Shown here one piece after another: positions 1 through 10,800 of a stretch of DNA of 64,000 nt. The notes under the pieces are model-generated. The model was given only the letters and a program-made list of their open reading frames with translations. It was not told the origin of the DNA and ran no database searches. Position numbers and translations under genes: made by a program. The stretch is taken from positions 62,001 to 126,000 of the forward strand of contig JABARQ010000005.1 in the NCBI GenBank assembly GCA_019186985.1. The letters are read 5' to 3'. Source of the DNA: Prosthecobacter sp. (GTDB lineage Bacteria > Verrucomicrobiota > Verrucomicrobiia > Verrucomicrobiales > Verrucomicrobiaceae). How positions within the stretch are numbered: the stretch's first letter is position 1; each line of letters begins with the position of its first letter.

Positions 1-124
1 GTGCATATGGCTGAGGTGCCGGGACCTGCTGGGGATAGCCATAGGGCTGTCCTTGTCCGTGGGTGGCAAGGGCTGCGATGCCAAGCATCAAGGCCACACG
101 GCGTGGAGTGGAAATGCTGTTCAT
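1..124 (-). CDS. Secreted protein, N-terminal fragment (cut by window edge)
   Basis: Only the first 41 codons are present; the gene runs off the left end of the window. The visible start (MNSISTPRRVALMLG) has a basic n-region, a hydrophobic stretch to about residue 20 and an Ala/His/Gly-rich cleavage region, so it looks like a Sec signal peptide. The following residues are rich in Gln, Pro and Tyr. No function can be assigned. The start is the only ATG in frame and has no strong Shine-Dalgarno sequence. Confidence 0.5.
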   Translation of the reverse strand, partial: MNSISTPRRVALMLGIAALATHGQGQPYGYPQQVPAPQPYA

Positions 125-315
125 ATGTTTAAGAGTTCTTAACTTTTGCTGCGGTTCAAGTCATTTCTTCCCGCCAACCTTCCTCAGACAGAAGACATGT
201 GGAATGTATTCGAACAGGCTTGGGATCGACTTGGTGGCTCAAGTTTCGAAGTATTTGATTTTTTTGGTTGAGAAGTCGGCGCTCTGGTCAACTATCACGG
301 CCCGTTCAAATCCCT

Positions 316-400
316 GCGCTTGTGGCGGAATTGGTAGACGCGCTAGATTCAGGTTCTAGTGAGTAACATCGTGGAGGTTCGAGTCCTCTCAAGCGCACCA
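316..400 (+). tRNA. tRNA-Leu (anticodon CAG), CCA encoded
   Basis: The acceptor stem GCGCTTG pairs perfectly with CAAGCGC, followed by discriminator A and an encoded CCA. The anticodon stem CTAGA/TCTAG closes a 7-nt loop with CAG, which reads CUG leucine codons. A long variable arm, as in class II tRNAs, and a GGTTCGAGTCC T-arm are present. It ends only 14 nt before the methyltransferase gene, so the two may share a transcript. Confidence 0.95.
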
Positions 401-414
401 TCCCTGACACGGGG

Positions 415-1101
415 ATGTTTTTGCCCATGCAGGACGCAGGATTTGTCAAACAAGCCTTTGCAGGCATCGCGCGGAGATATGTGCTGGCCAATCATGTGCT
501 GAGCCTGGGGATTGATGTCCTATGGCGCCGCAGGACGGCGGGGCTGGTGGCGGAACTGGCTCCTGCGCGCATCCTGGATCTTGCCACGGGCAGTGGTGAT
601 CTGGCGGAGACGGTTCAGGCGGCGTGTCCGCAGGCCTGGGTGCTGGGGGCGGATTTTTCCGTGCCGATGATGAGGGAGGCGCAGCGTCGTCGTCTGCAAA
701 AGCTGGTGGCGGCAGACGGCATGAACCTGCCTTTCCGTGAAGGTGGCTTTGATGTGGTGACGGTTGCCTTTGGGCTGCGCAACATGGCCTCCTGGCCCGG
801 AGGATTGCGCGAGATGCACCGGGTGCTGAGGCCGGGGGGAGCCTTGTTCGTCCTGGATTTCTCCCTGCCCGGCCTGCCCGGCATCAGGCAGGCGTACCTG
901 TTTTATTTGAAGCATGTGATGCCGAGGATCGCGGGCTGGATCACGGGCGAGAGGGCGGCTTATGAGTACCTGTGCAGTTCGATTGAGAAGTTTCCCTCGG
1001 GCGGCAAAATGGAGGAGTTGATGCTTTCCTGCGGTTTCAGCAGCGTGGAATCCTTCAGGCTTTCATTCGGGATCGCCTCGTTGTACAAGGCCACCAAGTG
1101 A
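415..1101 (+). CDS. menG: Demethylmenaquinone methyltransferase (UbiE/MenG family)
   Basis: This 228-residue protein is an SAM-dependent C-methyltransferase for the last step of menaquinone synthesis, methylating demethylmenaquinone. The family N-terminus is visible (FVKQAFAGIARRY, then VLSLGIDVLWRR). The SAM-binding motif I ILDLATGSGDLAE lies near residues 46-58, and the later FGLRN and HRVLRPGG motifs are typical of UbiE/MenG. Length matches the family. With menF, menD and menC also in the window, menaquinone rather than ubiquinone is the likely product. ATG 427 (MQDAGF) is an equally possible start; neither has a good ribosome binding site. Confidence 0.9.
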   Translation: MFLPMQDAGFVKQAFAGIARRYVLANHVLSLGIDVLWRRRTAGLVAELAPARILDLATGSGDLAETVQAACPQAWVLGADFSVPMMREAQRRRLQKLVAADGMNLPFREGGFDVVTVAFGLRNMASWPGGLREMHRVLRPGGALFVLDFSLPGLPGIRQAYLFYLKHVMPRIAGWITGERAAYEYLCSSIEKFPSGGKMEELMLSCGFSSVESFRLSFGIASLYKATK

Positions 1102-1133
1102 AGTGAACAGGGGTTGTTGGACATGGCCACCAG

Positions 1134-1208
<75 letters not shown>

Positions 1209-1220
1209 GACTTGACTGAT

Positions 1221-1295
1221 TGGCTCCTGAGGTAGGGTTCGAACCTACGACCTAGTGGTTAACAGCCACCCGCTCTACCGCTGAGCTACTCAGGA
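1221..1295 (-). tRNA. tRNA-Asn (anticodon GTT), CCA encoded
   Basis: The minus strand folds with acceptor TCCTGAG/CTCAGGA, D-stem GCTC/GAGC, anticodon stem GTGGC/ACCAC around CTGTTAA (anticodon GTT) and T-arm GTAGG/CCTAC. CCA is encoded. It lies 12 nt upstream of the CAT tRNA on the same strand, so the two are probably one transcript. Confidence 0.94.
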
Positions 1296-1303
1296 ACATC
1301 TGT

Positions 1304-1319
1304 CCCGTTTGGAAACGGG
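1304..1319. other. Small perfect hairpin, no U-tract
   Basis: CCCGTTT and AAACGGG form a perfect inverted repeat around GG, between the end of the small transporter-subunit gene and tRNA-Asn. There is no run of T on either side, so intrinsic termination is uncertain. It could protect the 3' end of the transporter mRNA. Confidence 0.3.
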
Positions 1320-1411
1320 CCGCGATGGTAGATGATGGAAACTCGTGCGCAAGCATTTTGTTCGCTCTTGTGAAGCTCCCGAAAAATGCCGGAAGGCAGG
1401 AGGCAAAAGGC

Positions 1412-1567
1412 TCAGTCAGGCTCGTTCATGTCGGGCGTGTGGAGTTCCACGGCATGAACCTTTTCCGTTTCCTGGGGCGTGGTCAGCACTTTGAAGACAC
1501 ACCAGGCGAAGAGGATGCAGACGGTGCCGACGGAGAGGAGCATGACTAGCAGGCCGGAGAGGGTCAT
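1412..1567 (-). CDS. Small single-helix accessory subunit of NSS transporter (MetS-like)
   Basis: A 51-residue ORF starts MTLSGLLVMLLSVGTVCILF and ends in a hydrophilic tail rich in Glu, His and Asp. Residues 3-27 form one transmembrane helix with an FAWCVFKVL boundary. It lies 39 nt downstream of the NSS transporter gene on the same strand. In Corynebacterium the MetP transporter needs a small one-helix subunit, MetS; size, topology and position match, so I infer the same kind of partner. No other gene occupies this stretch. Confidence 0.65.
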   Translation of the reverse strand: MTLSGLLVMLLSVGTVCILFAWCVFKVLTTPQETEKVHAVELHTPDMNEPD

Positions 1568-1606
1568 GGGAAGGGAAGGCTTGGAGTGGCTGGCAGGTCG
1601 GAAAAA

Positions 1607-3340
1607 TCAGTCGTGCTTGGGCAGGCCCTGTTCGGCGCGCCGGAAGGCCCTGCTGCGGGCGGTGATCAGGCCGAAGAAGACCATGAATGCCGCCACCAGG
1701 GCGATGCTGAGCTGGGCGGCAAGGTTGGACTTGTCACCGAGCAGGTCGGTGACGTAGCCGGAAACGGCGCCTTCGCTGCCTGAGGAAAGGTCGTAGCCCA
1801 GGATCTCCTTCAGGATCCAAAGGGCGAAGATGCCCAGCAGGAAGCCTGGACAAAGCCAGCGGATGACGGGCCTGAAGATGGGCGGGACAGGGAAGGCCGC
1901 TCCATGGTTCAGCTCCTTGAACCCCCGGTCAATGCCCCAGACCCAGCCGAAGAGGATGACCTGGATGGTTGCCAGCAGGAAGATGAGAAAGGTGCCCACC
2001 CAGAAGTCGAGCGTGTCGAGGGCCTTCAGGTCCGAGGTGAAATAAACGACGAAGCCGGTGCCAAAGGTGGTGAGGAGGCCAAGGATGGCCACGGAGGCCT
2101 TTCTGCCGACATCGAGGGATTCTTCCAGGAAGGCGATGCCGGGCTGAAGCATCGAGATGGAACTGGTCACCGCAGCCAGGAAGAGCATGAAGAAGAACGC
2201 CCCGCCAAAGAACGCGCCAGCGGGCATCTTGGAGAAGACGAGGGGCAGCACCTTGAAGCCCAGTCCCACGCCGGCCTGTCCCGCGATGCCGGCGACGCCG
2301 AGGAAGGCGACGGCGGCGGGCACGGTGATCAGGCCTCCGAGCGCCACTTCGCAAAATTCGTTTGCGCTGCTGGCGGTCAGGCCGCTCAGGACGACGTCAT
2401 CCTTCGGCTTCATGTAGCTGGCGTAGACGATGATGACGCCGAAGCCGACGGAGAGGCTGAAGAAGATCTGGCCTGCGGCGGCGAGCCAGAGGCTGGGATT
2501 GCCGAGCTGGGACCAGGGCGAGAGCCGGACCAGCTTCAGGGCCCCGGAGCTGGCGGCCACCTCCTTTTCAGCTTCGGCGACGGCCTCGGCCCCGACCACC
2601 TCCCGGGGGGGGGCTCCAGGAGGCGGCGATGTTCTGACCACCTGGACCTTGCCCGGGTTCCACATGTAGCCGAGGCCGTTGAAGACGTTGTCATGCGGGC
2701 GGGAGGGATCCGGGGCGCCGAGGGTCATCACGCGGGCCAGGATCACGAGGGCGAGCAGGATGAGCAGCGGCATGCCGATGTTGCACATCTTTTCAATCCC
2801 GGCCGAGAGCCCCCGGTAGATGAGGTAGAAGTTGAAGACAAAGACCGTGAGCAGCCAGGGCAGCGCCTTGTGGCTGCTGAGTTCAAGCGCGGAGGCATCG
2901 GCACCGGCTCCGACAAAGGAGGCGAAATATCCCACGGCGTCCCTGGAGTCCTGGAGGTTCAGCCTGCCGCTCCAGAAATTGAAGGCGTAGCCGATGCACC
3001 AGGATTCAATGACCACGTAGTACATGTAGATCACCACGGGAACGATGACGCCGATGATGCCCGCGAACTTCGCCCAGCGGCTGCGGACGATGACGGCGAA
3101 AGCCCCTGGCGCCGAGTTGTAGCCGAGGCTGCCTGCGTGCCTGCCCATGGCCCACTCCGCCCAGCCGATGGGCAGGCCGATGATCAGGAAGCTGATGGCA
3201 TAGGCAAGCATGAAGGCCCCGCCGCCATACTGGGCGGCCAGCCCTGGAAAGCGCAAAAAATTGCCCAGGCCGACGGCGCTGCCAGCCACGGCCATGATGA
3301 CTCCGAGACGTGATCCCCAGGCTTCTTGTTTTCTCGACAT
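1607..3340 (-). CDS. Sodium-dependent transporter, neurotransmitter:sodium symporter (NSS/SNF) family
   Basis: This 577-residue inner-membrane symporter couples sodium entry to uptake of an amino acid-like substrate. The family's first-helix signature is clear (AVAGSAVGLGNFLRFP, residues 17-32), followed by about eleven more hydrophobic helices of the LeuT fold. The SVGFGVIIVYASYM segment is typical of helix 6-7. Between helices 5 and 6 there is a hydrophilic insertion of about 50 residues (near 225-275) rich in Pro, Glu and Ala. It includes codons lying on a nine-G tract (2605-2613, plus strand). The substrate cannot be read from the sequence. Confidence 0.9.
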   Translation of the reverse strand: MSRKQEAWGSRLGVIMAVAGSAVGLGNFLRFPGLAAQYGGGAFMLAYAISFLIIGLPIGWAEWAMGRHAGSLGYNSAPGAFAVIVRSRWAKFAGIIGVIVPVVIYMYYVVIESWCIGYAFNFWSGRLNLQDSRDAVGYFASFVGAGADASALELSSHKALPWLLTVFVFNFYLIYRGLSAGIEKMCNIGMPLLILLALVILARVMTLGAPDPSRPHDNVFNGLGYMWNPGKVQVVRTSPPPGAPPREVVGAEAVAEAEKEVAASSGALKLVRLSPWSQLGNPSLWLAAAGQIFFSLSVGFGVIIVYASYMKPKDDVVLSGLTASSANEFCEVALGGLITVPAAVAFLGVAGIAGQAGVGLGFKVLPLVFSKMPAGAFFGGAFFFMLFLAAVTSSISMLQPGIAFLEESLDVGRKASVAILGLLTTFGTGFVVYFTSDLKALDTLDFWVGTFLIFLLATIQVILFGWVWGIDRGFKELNHGAAFPVPPIFRPVIRWLCPGFLLGIFALWILKEILGYDLSSGSEGAVSGYVTDLLGDKSNLAAQLSIALVAAFMVFFGLITARSRAFRRAEQGLPKHD

Positions 3341-3449
3341 AAGGGACAGGCTAGAAAGAACGAATCATGCCGACAAGGCTCAAAATGCCGCCTTGCCGGA
3401 TGAAGATGAAACACGATGCTTGCCAGATGGTCTTAAAGCTCCCTGAATC

Positions 3450-4769
3450 ATGAATTCCTGGCTCCGGTGTGTCATCACCCTTTGCGTCGTCCTCTGCCTC
3501 CTGTCCCTGGGGACACTTGGATGGCTGGCCTTTGTGACCACCGAAGCTGGACGTGAAGCCGGCGTTCCCGAATTTTCAAATCTTGCGCCGGTATTGCCGC
3601 CGGGGAGATCTTCAGGAGGACCTGCCGAAGGGGCCGCCGCCCTGACAGAAGGGCCGGAGGTCCTGGCAGGCCATGAAGGGCTGATATCGAAGCTGGCTGC
3701 CTTGAACGCCTCCAAGGCCGTTGTTCCCGGCGAGCTTTTGCTGACCTTCCGCTCGCCTGAGGCCCTGGCGGCCTTTCGTCTGCGGGCCAGGGAAGCGGGC
3801 GTCCAGGTTCTTTACAGCGACTCGCGTCTGAATGCGGCACGGGTTCGATATCAGGACGCCGCGCGCCTTGCGGAGGAGCTGGTCGAACATGGAGCGGACT
3901 ATGAAAACATCGGTCCGAACTCCTTGATCTGGGTGCCAGGCACCCCGGAGCCGCCGCCCAAGGACGCGGCCAATGCGGGGGGGCTGGCCGCCTTTGAGAG
4001 CAGCGGGCTGGAGATGCTCGGCGTAGGCGTCGTGGACAGGGGCCGGTGGGGACAGGGAGTGAAGGTGGCCGTGCTGGACACCGGTGTGACGGATCATCCT
4101 TCGCTTCGAAACGTCAGGATAACCCATGTCGATCTGGTGAAGGACGGACAGGCCTATAACGGGCATGGGACGGCGATGGCTTCCTTGATTGCCGGGCAAA
4201 ACGGCCAGGACGGCGGAGTGGCGCCTGCCAGCGAGATTCTGGACATCCGGGTGGCGGATGCCGAGGGGATGGGCAACGTGGGATTTGTCGCCCAGGGCAT
4301 CCTGCAGGCGGTGGATGCCGGAGCGCGTGTGATCAACATCAGCCTGGGCACCCCGTCTGACACGGCCATGCTTCGTGGTGCGGTTGAATATGCGATTTCC
4401 CGAGGGGTGATCGTGGTGGCGGCTGCCGGCAATGAGCAGGTGTCGCAGCTGGCCTACCCTGCGGGTTATGCCGGAGTGATCAGCGTTGCCGCCGTGGATG
4501 CGCAGGGAAGGCAGGCCTATTTTTCCAATTCGGGCGACGGGCTGTTCATCTCGGCGCCTGGCGTGGGCATTGTGTCCGCCTACAGCGAGGGCAAGACCGT
4601 GATCGGCAGCGGCACCTCGCAGGCGGCCGCGCTGACGAGCGGGGCGGTGTCGGCGCTGCTGAGCCGGCATTACCAGGCTGCCCGGGTGCCGCAGGTGCTG
4701 TCACAAAATGCCTATCGGACCGGGGCGCCGGCCAGCCAGGTGGGGGCGGGCATTCTCAGGCTGCCTTGA
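3450..4769 (+). CDS. Secreted subtilisin-like serine peptidase (S8 family)
   Basis: This 439-residue protease begins with a hydrophobic segment (residues 7-28) serving as signal or membrane anchor. A pro-region of about 150 residues follows, with a fervidolysin-like stretch (VPGELLLTFRSPEAL). The catalytic triad is complete: Asp210 (VAVLDTGV), His239 (NGHGTAMA) and Ser390 (GSGTSQAA), with oxyanion Asn328 (AAAGNE). The Ser motif is GTSQAA rather than the usual GTSMAA. The catalytic domain ends almost at the C-terminus, so there is no appended binding domain. It is divergent from the transporter and convergent with the first giant protein. Confidence 0.92.
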   Translation: MNSWLRCVITLCVVLCLLSLGTLGWLAFVTTEAGREAGVPEFSNLAPVLPPGRSSGGPAEGAAALTEGPEVLAGHEGLISKLAALNASKAVVPGELLLTFRSPEALAAFRLRAREAGVQVLYSDSRLNAARVRYQDAARLAEELVEHGADYENIGPNSLIWVPGTPEPPPKDAANAGGLAAFESSGLEMLGVGVVDRGRWGQGVKVAVLDTGVTDHPSLRNVRITHVDLVKDGQAYNGHGTAMASLIAGQNGQDGGVAPASEILDIRVADAEGMGNVGFVAQGILQAVDAGARVINISLGTPSDTAMLRGAVEYAISRGVIVVAAAGNEQVSQLAYPAGYAGVISVAAVDAQGRQAYFSNSGDGLFISAPGVGIVSAYSEGKTVIGSGTSQAAALTSGAVSALLSRHYQAARVPQVLSQNAYRTGAPASQVGAGILRLP

Positions 4770-4838
4770 TCGGAGCAGGGCACGCAGGTTGGCGACCCCT
4801 GGGGCAAAAGCCTGTTTCGCAAGAGGCGAAGCGGCTGA

Positions 4839-7800
4839 TCAGGGGGCTTGAACGATGATGGTGATGTTGTTGGAGAGCACGCCGCCGGGTGTGATCGGGT
4901 TGATCACCTGGACCTTGTAGACATAGGTGCCTGGAACATCCCCGACGTCGGTTGTCAGCGTGCTGGAGGTCTCCGTCTTGATTTCGACGTTGTCGCGCCT
5001 GAGAATGTAGGTCTTTGTGCCTCCGCCGTCCGAGTCAACATCGAAGGTGAGGGTGGTGTTGGGGGCGACGGTGGTGACAGCGGGTGACTGCAGTGTCAGC
5101 GTGGCGGTTGTCACTGGCTCGATCACCAGCAGCTGGACCGGGTTGCTGTCCATGCCTTCAGGGTCAAGGTCGCTGCTCACATGGCAGACGTAGATGCCTG
5201 AATCACCGGCGGCGACGTTGTTGAGCGTGAGGAACTGGGAGTCGCCTCCGGGGACGGCCTGTCCACCTTTTTTCCAGGTGTAGGTCCGGACGCCTCCGCC
5301 CTGGGCATCAACGCCAAAGGTGACGGTTGCGGTTCCAACGGCGACGTACTCGTCGAGGGGTTCTCGTGAGGCCACCACGTTGTAGATGAGGTCGCGGATT
5401 TCGAGGATCAGATCATTGCTGGAGACAGGGTTTCCGTTGGCTTCGTTCTTGACCTCACAGCGATAGGTTCCGGCGTCGGAGTAGTTCAGGCTGGCGATGT
5501 AGTAGGTGCTTGAGGTGGCTCCCGTGATCAGGTCGGTCCCCTTGTACCACTGATATTCCTTGGTGCCCGTGCCATTGGCGGCTGCCTCGAAGGTGACGCT
5601 TGTCTCGGGCCGGAGGGCGGTGTTGGCGGGCGTGCGGGTGGCTGTGACGACCGTGACGGGTTCGATGACGTTCAGGTTGTCGGGTTCGCTTGCGACAGAG
5701 GTGCCTTCGGCGTTCTTGGCGTTGCGTGCCGTGACCTTGTAGGCCCCTGAGCTGGCGGTCTGTGCCACGAAGGTGTAGGTTTTGCCGGTGGCGCCTTCAA
5801 TGGGGTTGGTTCCGAAGTACCACTGGTAGAAGATCTCTTCGGAGCCTGTCGCTGCGGCGGTGTAGGTAACGGCCGTTCCGGCGGCAACACTTGCGTCGGC
5901 AGGGCTGCGGGTGATGGTCACCGAGGTGACGGGGGTCTTCAGGCTCAGCGTGGCGGTGTTGCTTGCTGTCTGGAGCACGCCGGAACTGGCGACGCAGACA
6001 TAGGAGCCGACATGGGCCGCGCCGACGCCCACGATCGTGTAGGTCTGGCCGGTGGCGGCCGTGATCGGCTCGCCATTGCGAAACCACTGATAAACAATGC
6101 CTGGGAGGCCGGTGGCGGCAGCGGTAAAGCTGACGGTGACGCTTTGACTGAGGGTGGATTCATCCACGATCTGGGAGGCCGGCTGCGTGGTGAAGGTGAT
6201 GGTGGGCGCCTTGAGGGAAACCCTGCCTGAAAGGATGGCGGATTTCGAGAGAGAAGGAGTGGTTCCTGGCAGCAGGAAAAAGCCGGCGCCTGAAGGAGGG
6301 CGGTAGGGGCTGCCGTACTCAGGGTCGGAAACGCTGTCGTTGATGCAGAGGCCTTCGAAGCCCACCTTGCGGGAGTCGGAAAGCTTGAAGCTTCCCCGGA
6401 ACAGGCCGGTGGACGGAGTGACGCTGAAGCTGACATCGGCGGGGTTGGCATCGGTGATGCTGCCCACATGGGAGGAGGTGATTCGGAAGGTCGGGATGTC
6501 GGGATTTGGGGCGGCGGAAGCAAGGCCTCCTTCGCTGAAACCGAGAATGGCATTGCCTGCGACATTGGGCAGGCCCATGACAACCCGGTTGGTGCCCGGG
6601 GGAACATACAAGGCGCCGGTGGCACTCAGGGTTGTGGCGCTGAAGCCGGGCTGGTAGGTGCGTTCCGAAGCCGGCTGGAGGGCCTTGATCCAACGAGCCT
6701 GGCCTACGACCCGGTTGAAGGACTGGCCGGTCAGGTTTTGCCGGCTGGTGCTGTTCAGAACCAGCTTCAAGGATGGCATCAAGGACGCCGTGTCCTTGTT
6801 CAGGCGCAGGAAGAAGTCGGTCTGAATCTCCAGTCGCGTGGTGGTCTGGGCTTCGTTTTCGGCAGCCAGGGTCTGGCTGGCGAAGGAACTGGAGGTGAGG
6901 GTGGTGCCATCGGCAAGCTTGCCTGCCAGCGAGGTGGTTCCCGAGCCATTCAGGGTGAGGCTGGCATAGCCGGCGCCCTGCGGGGTGTCCTGCTGCCCCA
7001 CGCGTGAGGTCTCCGGCTCAAGGGCGATGTTGAAGATCTCCGTTCTGCTGCTCAGCGGGCGGCGGGTGCGGTCCCAGATCAGGCGGTGACCGCTGAAGGT
7101 GGCTGTGGTGGAGCTGTCATAGATGCTGCCGCTGAAGCTGTTGGTGCCTTCGATGATCTGGACGATGAGGTTGAGGGTGGCCTGTCCCTTGCGGGGCAGC
7201 TGCACAAGCCCGGCGTAGGCGATGTAGGAGTTGCCGCTGGAATCCGTGACGGTGTCATAAATCACCAGGGTGCCCTTGAGGTTGTAGGAGTCTTTGCCCA
7301 TCTGAAGGCTGCCGCTGAACGAGCCGTTGTCAGTCACGGTGACCTGGATGCGTCCGCCCTTGTTGTCATTCAGGGCGGTGGAAGGAGACACGTTGGCGGC
7401 GAAGGTGCCGCAGAGGCCTGCCCCCAGCGGGTAGATGCGCAGAACTCCCGTGACCGGGTCGCTGGCGCCCGCCTTGTTGGCCGCCGTGGCGCGAATGTTA
7501 AAGCTGCCCGCCTTGGTCGGTCGGCCATAGATGAGGCCGCTGGTCTTGTCATAGGTCAGGCCCGGTGGCAGGCCGGTGATCGTGTAGCTGCTGGCGTTGT
7601 TGTTGGCGGTGCGGTCATAGGGGAGATAATATTGGTAGCCGTTGCCGACAATCCCGTCGCGCAATGCATAAGCTCCGGTCAGGGGGTTGAGGATGGGCTT
7701 GTTGGAAAGGGCCAGCTGAACTTCGCCTGACATGTGGGTCCCAAGTCCTTCGGGGGCCTCGATCTCGCAGGTGTAAACGCCGACATCCAGGGTTGGATCG

Positions 7801-10800
7801 GCGGATTCAATGGTCAGCACGGCGTCCTGGGTGCCGCTGAACCGGGCGGTGCCCGCATTGATCTTGTTTCCGTCCTTGTACCATTGATACAGAAGATCGG
7901 GGCCGGCGGCAGGAGCGTTGATGCGCACCAGGGTGCCGGGTTTTTCGACCTGCAGCTGGTTGAATTTCTGGATGACGACCACGGTGGCCTGAGTACTTGT
8001 GGCCGTGCCGGCGGAGTTGCGTGCAAAAGCCTGGTAAATGCCCGCATCCGCCAGGGTCGCCGAACTGATGAGCAGGGTCCTGCCCGTCTGGTTTTTGACG
8101 GTGGAGATGCCGCGTTTCCAGGTGAAGGACGGACTTGGGGATCCGGCATCAAGGTCGGTTTCCAGCTTCAGTTCAGACCCGGCTTCAACCAGCTTGTGGG
8201 GCAGAGGATCACCGATGACCGGAGGCTTGACGACATCCAGCCTGACACGGCTGCTGAGAACGGCCTCGGCGTCGTTGGAGACGATGACGTCATACAGGCC
8301 CTCCTCGGCGACCTGGACGGAGGGGATGGTGTAGGTGGCGGAGCCTGCTCCTGTCTGGCCGGGGATTTCCTCGCCATCCTTGCGCCAGCGGTAGACCAGG
8401 CTGGTGCCTGCGGCCTTGACGGTATAGACGACCTTGGTGCCTGCCTTGGCCACCACGGGAACGGGCTGCTTGGTGATGACGGGGCGCTTGTAGCCCGGCT
8501 GCACGTTGATGCTGAAGTTCATGGTCGCCGTGTTGCCATCGATGTCCTTGGCGGTGAGGATGACGGGGCGGGTGCCCGCTTTCAGGCCGGTGACACGGAG
8601 CTGGCTGCCGTTCTCGACGATCACCGTGGCGATGTCCGTCGCCTGGCTGTCGACCGTGTAGGTGACCGGGTTGATGAAGCTGATGCTGTTGACCCTGACG
8701 GTCTTGGTGATGTCCATGTCCGGAGGCACCGTGGAGGCGTCGATGGGAATGCCGGAGAAGGGGGTCAGGCTGCCGTCGATGATGATCCGCTTGTCGAGGT
8801 CAGGATTGTAGGTGCTGCCGGAGTTGTTGTCGATGTAGGAGCCTCTTGGCAGCGCGGCAATGGCGTCCATGACGGACAGGCCCGGGGTTGCGACCCTGGC
8901 GAAGGCGGTGAAGCCGCCGTTCTGGTTGTCCAGGTTGGTGCTGTTGTTGGCCAGGTTGAAAAAGAAGTCGATGCTAGCGCTGTCAGGGTTGCCCACATAG
9001 CCGTAGGTGTCGTCCCTCGGGTTGGTGGAGGAGGTCGCGGCCCGGTAGGCGGTGGAATCCCGGGCTCCCAGCTTGGCGGCCGCCACAGTGCCGCGAAGGT
9101 TGCTGATGCCGGGTTCGTTGGGTGGGGAGGGGCGTGCCGTGACACGGGTGAAGCTGCGTGGTGCCGCAACCGCCTTGAGGAAGCCGCCCTGAAGAACAAA
9201 GCCGGGCACCAGCCTGTGGAAGACCATGTTGGTGTAGTCGCCGTTCAGGACGTAGTTGGCGAAGTTGGTGACGGTTTCGGGTGCCAGGCTGTAGTAGAGG
9301 CCAAGGTCCATGGCCCCCTTGGTCGTGTCGATCTTGACGGCAAATTCGGTGTCGGCGTCCGTGAACCGGCCGTTGAGAGGAATGAGCATGGGGTCATTGA
9401 GGCCGACGGTGCGGTCTCCGATCCCGGCGTCCTCAGCCATGACGGGACTTCCGGGGGCAGGCAGGACACGCAGCATCAGGGTCACCTCCGCCGTGTGGCC
9501 GGCGCTGTAGGTGGCTCTCAGCGTGACCGGAAAATAACCTGATTCGGAGGGGGTGCCGGTGATCTCACCGTTGCTGGCATTGAACAACAGGCCGGGTGGG
9601 AGCCCAGTCGCTGTGAACGGGCTGACGGCGGCCTGGTTGGACAAGGTGACAGTGTGGGTGAATGCCTGGCCCTGCGTGATGGGCTGATAAAGCCGGCTGG
9701 TGAAACCATCCCGCGCCGTTGCAACAGCCGTGTTGCTGTCGAGGGAAAAGACGGAGGACTCGTTCGTTCCGACAGCCCTGACGACAAACTCGTAGGCGTT
9801 CCCGGCCGTGAACGACGTGAAGGTGAGAGTGCCTCCAGGATCCTGCGTCGTCGGCGGGTTGGCCGTCAGGGGATTGCCGGTGGTGTAGGAATCCACGCTG
9901 ACCTTGGTGACATTGGGCTGCAGTGCCCGGCAGAAGTTGAAGGTGCCGGTGGTTCCCGCCGGACGGCAGTAGATGTTGAAACCCTGTTCGGTGGAGGATT
10001 TGTCGGTCCAGGTGAGGTCAATGGTGTGGGCCACCCCGGAAGGCGCGGCGGTCAGGTTGCTCGGTGGCAGGAAATCTGCGGCACCGGAGGTGACAATGGG
10101 GGAGAACCCCGAATAAAGGGTCGTGTCGGAGGTGGCCCCGGTTGGACGATATTTGTAGACGGCACGCACCTGGAACTCGGCCGTGGCTTTCTGTGGCACG
10201 GGGACGTTCACGCTGGACACGTTTTCGCCCAGGGTGCCCAGGGTTTCCCAGGGGGGGGCGGTGTCGCCGAGAGTGCGATACTGGACTTCGTAGCCGGTTT
10301 CATTGCTGGAGTTGTCCTTCCAGGAGAGCGTGATCATGGATTCGCCGTTGGCGGCTGCGGAGAGGTCACTGGGAGCGCGCAGGGCGGGGACGGTGAAGTG
10401 GGGGGACGTGGTCTGGGCTGGGTTGCTGGTGTTGGCGCCTTCGCTGAAGTTCGGCACGCCAGCGACATATCCTCGTCCTGTCCTGACCTTGAACTCATAG
10501 GTCTTGCCGGGAACAAGCTGCAGCCTGTTGACCTGGGTGGAGGTGGAGCTTGGCAGGACGGTGCGGTTGGAAAGGGTGGTGGTCGTGGTGTTGAAGGGAA
10601 CCACGCCGATGAAGGTCCATGCACCGTCGGTGCCGGTGAATTCGCGCATCTCGAGGGCGTAGTGAAGCTCCTGGGAGGAATTGTCGTTCCAGGTGAGGAC
10701 CACCTGGCCGTCGTCGGCCACAACATTGGTTGGGGAGGGATCGAGATCCAGGCTGGTGGCGGTCAGGCCGTCAGGCGGCGCCAGGGCCGACTTGCCGTCG

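Noticed and set aside
4815-4834. Hairpin TTTCGC/GCGAAG between subtilase and first giant
   Set aside because: The stem is only 5-6 bp and has no adjacent T-run, so it is not a credible terminator.
7734-9542. 602-codon open frame on the plus strand
   Set aside because: It lies opposite the first giant gene, in its codon register, and its translation is Gly/Asp/Val-rich without domains. It is an antisense shadow caused by high GC. The same holds for 28526-30085, 30133-32049 and 1904-3313.
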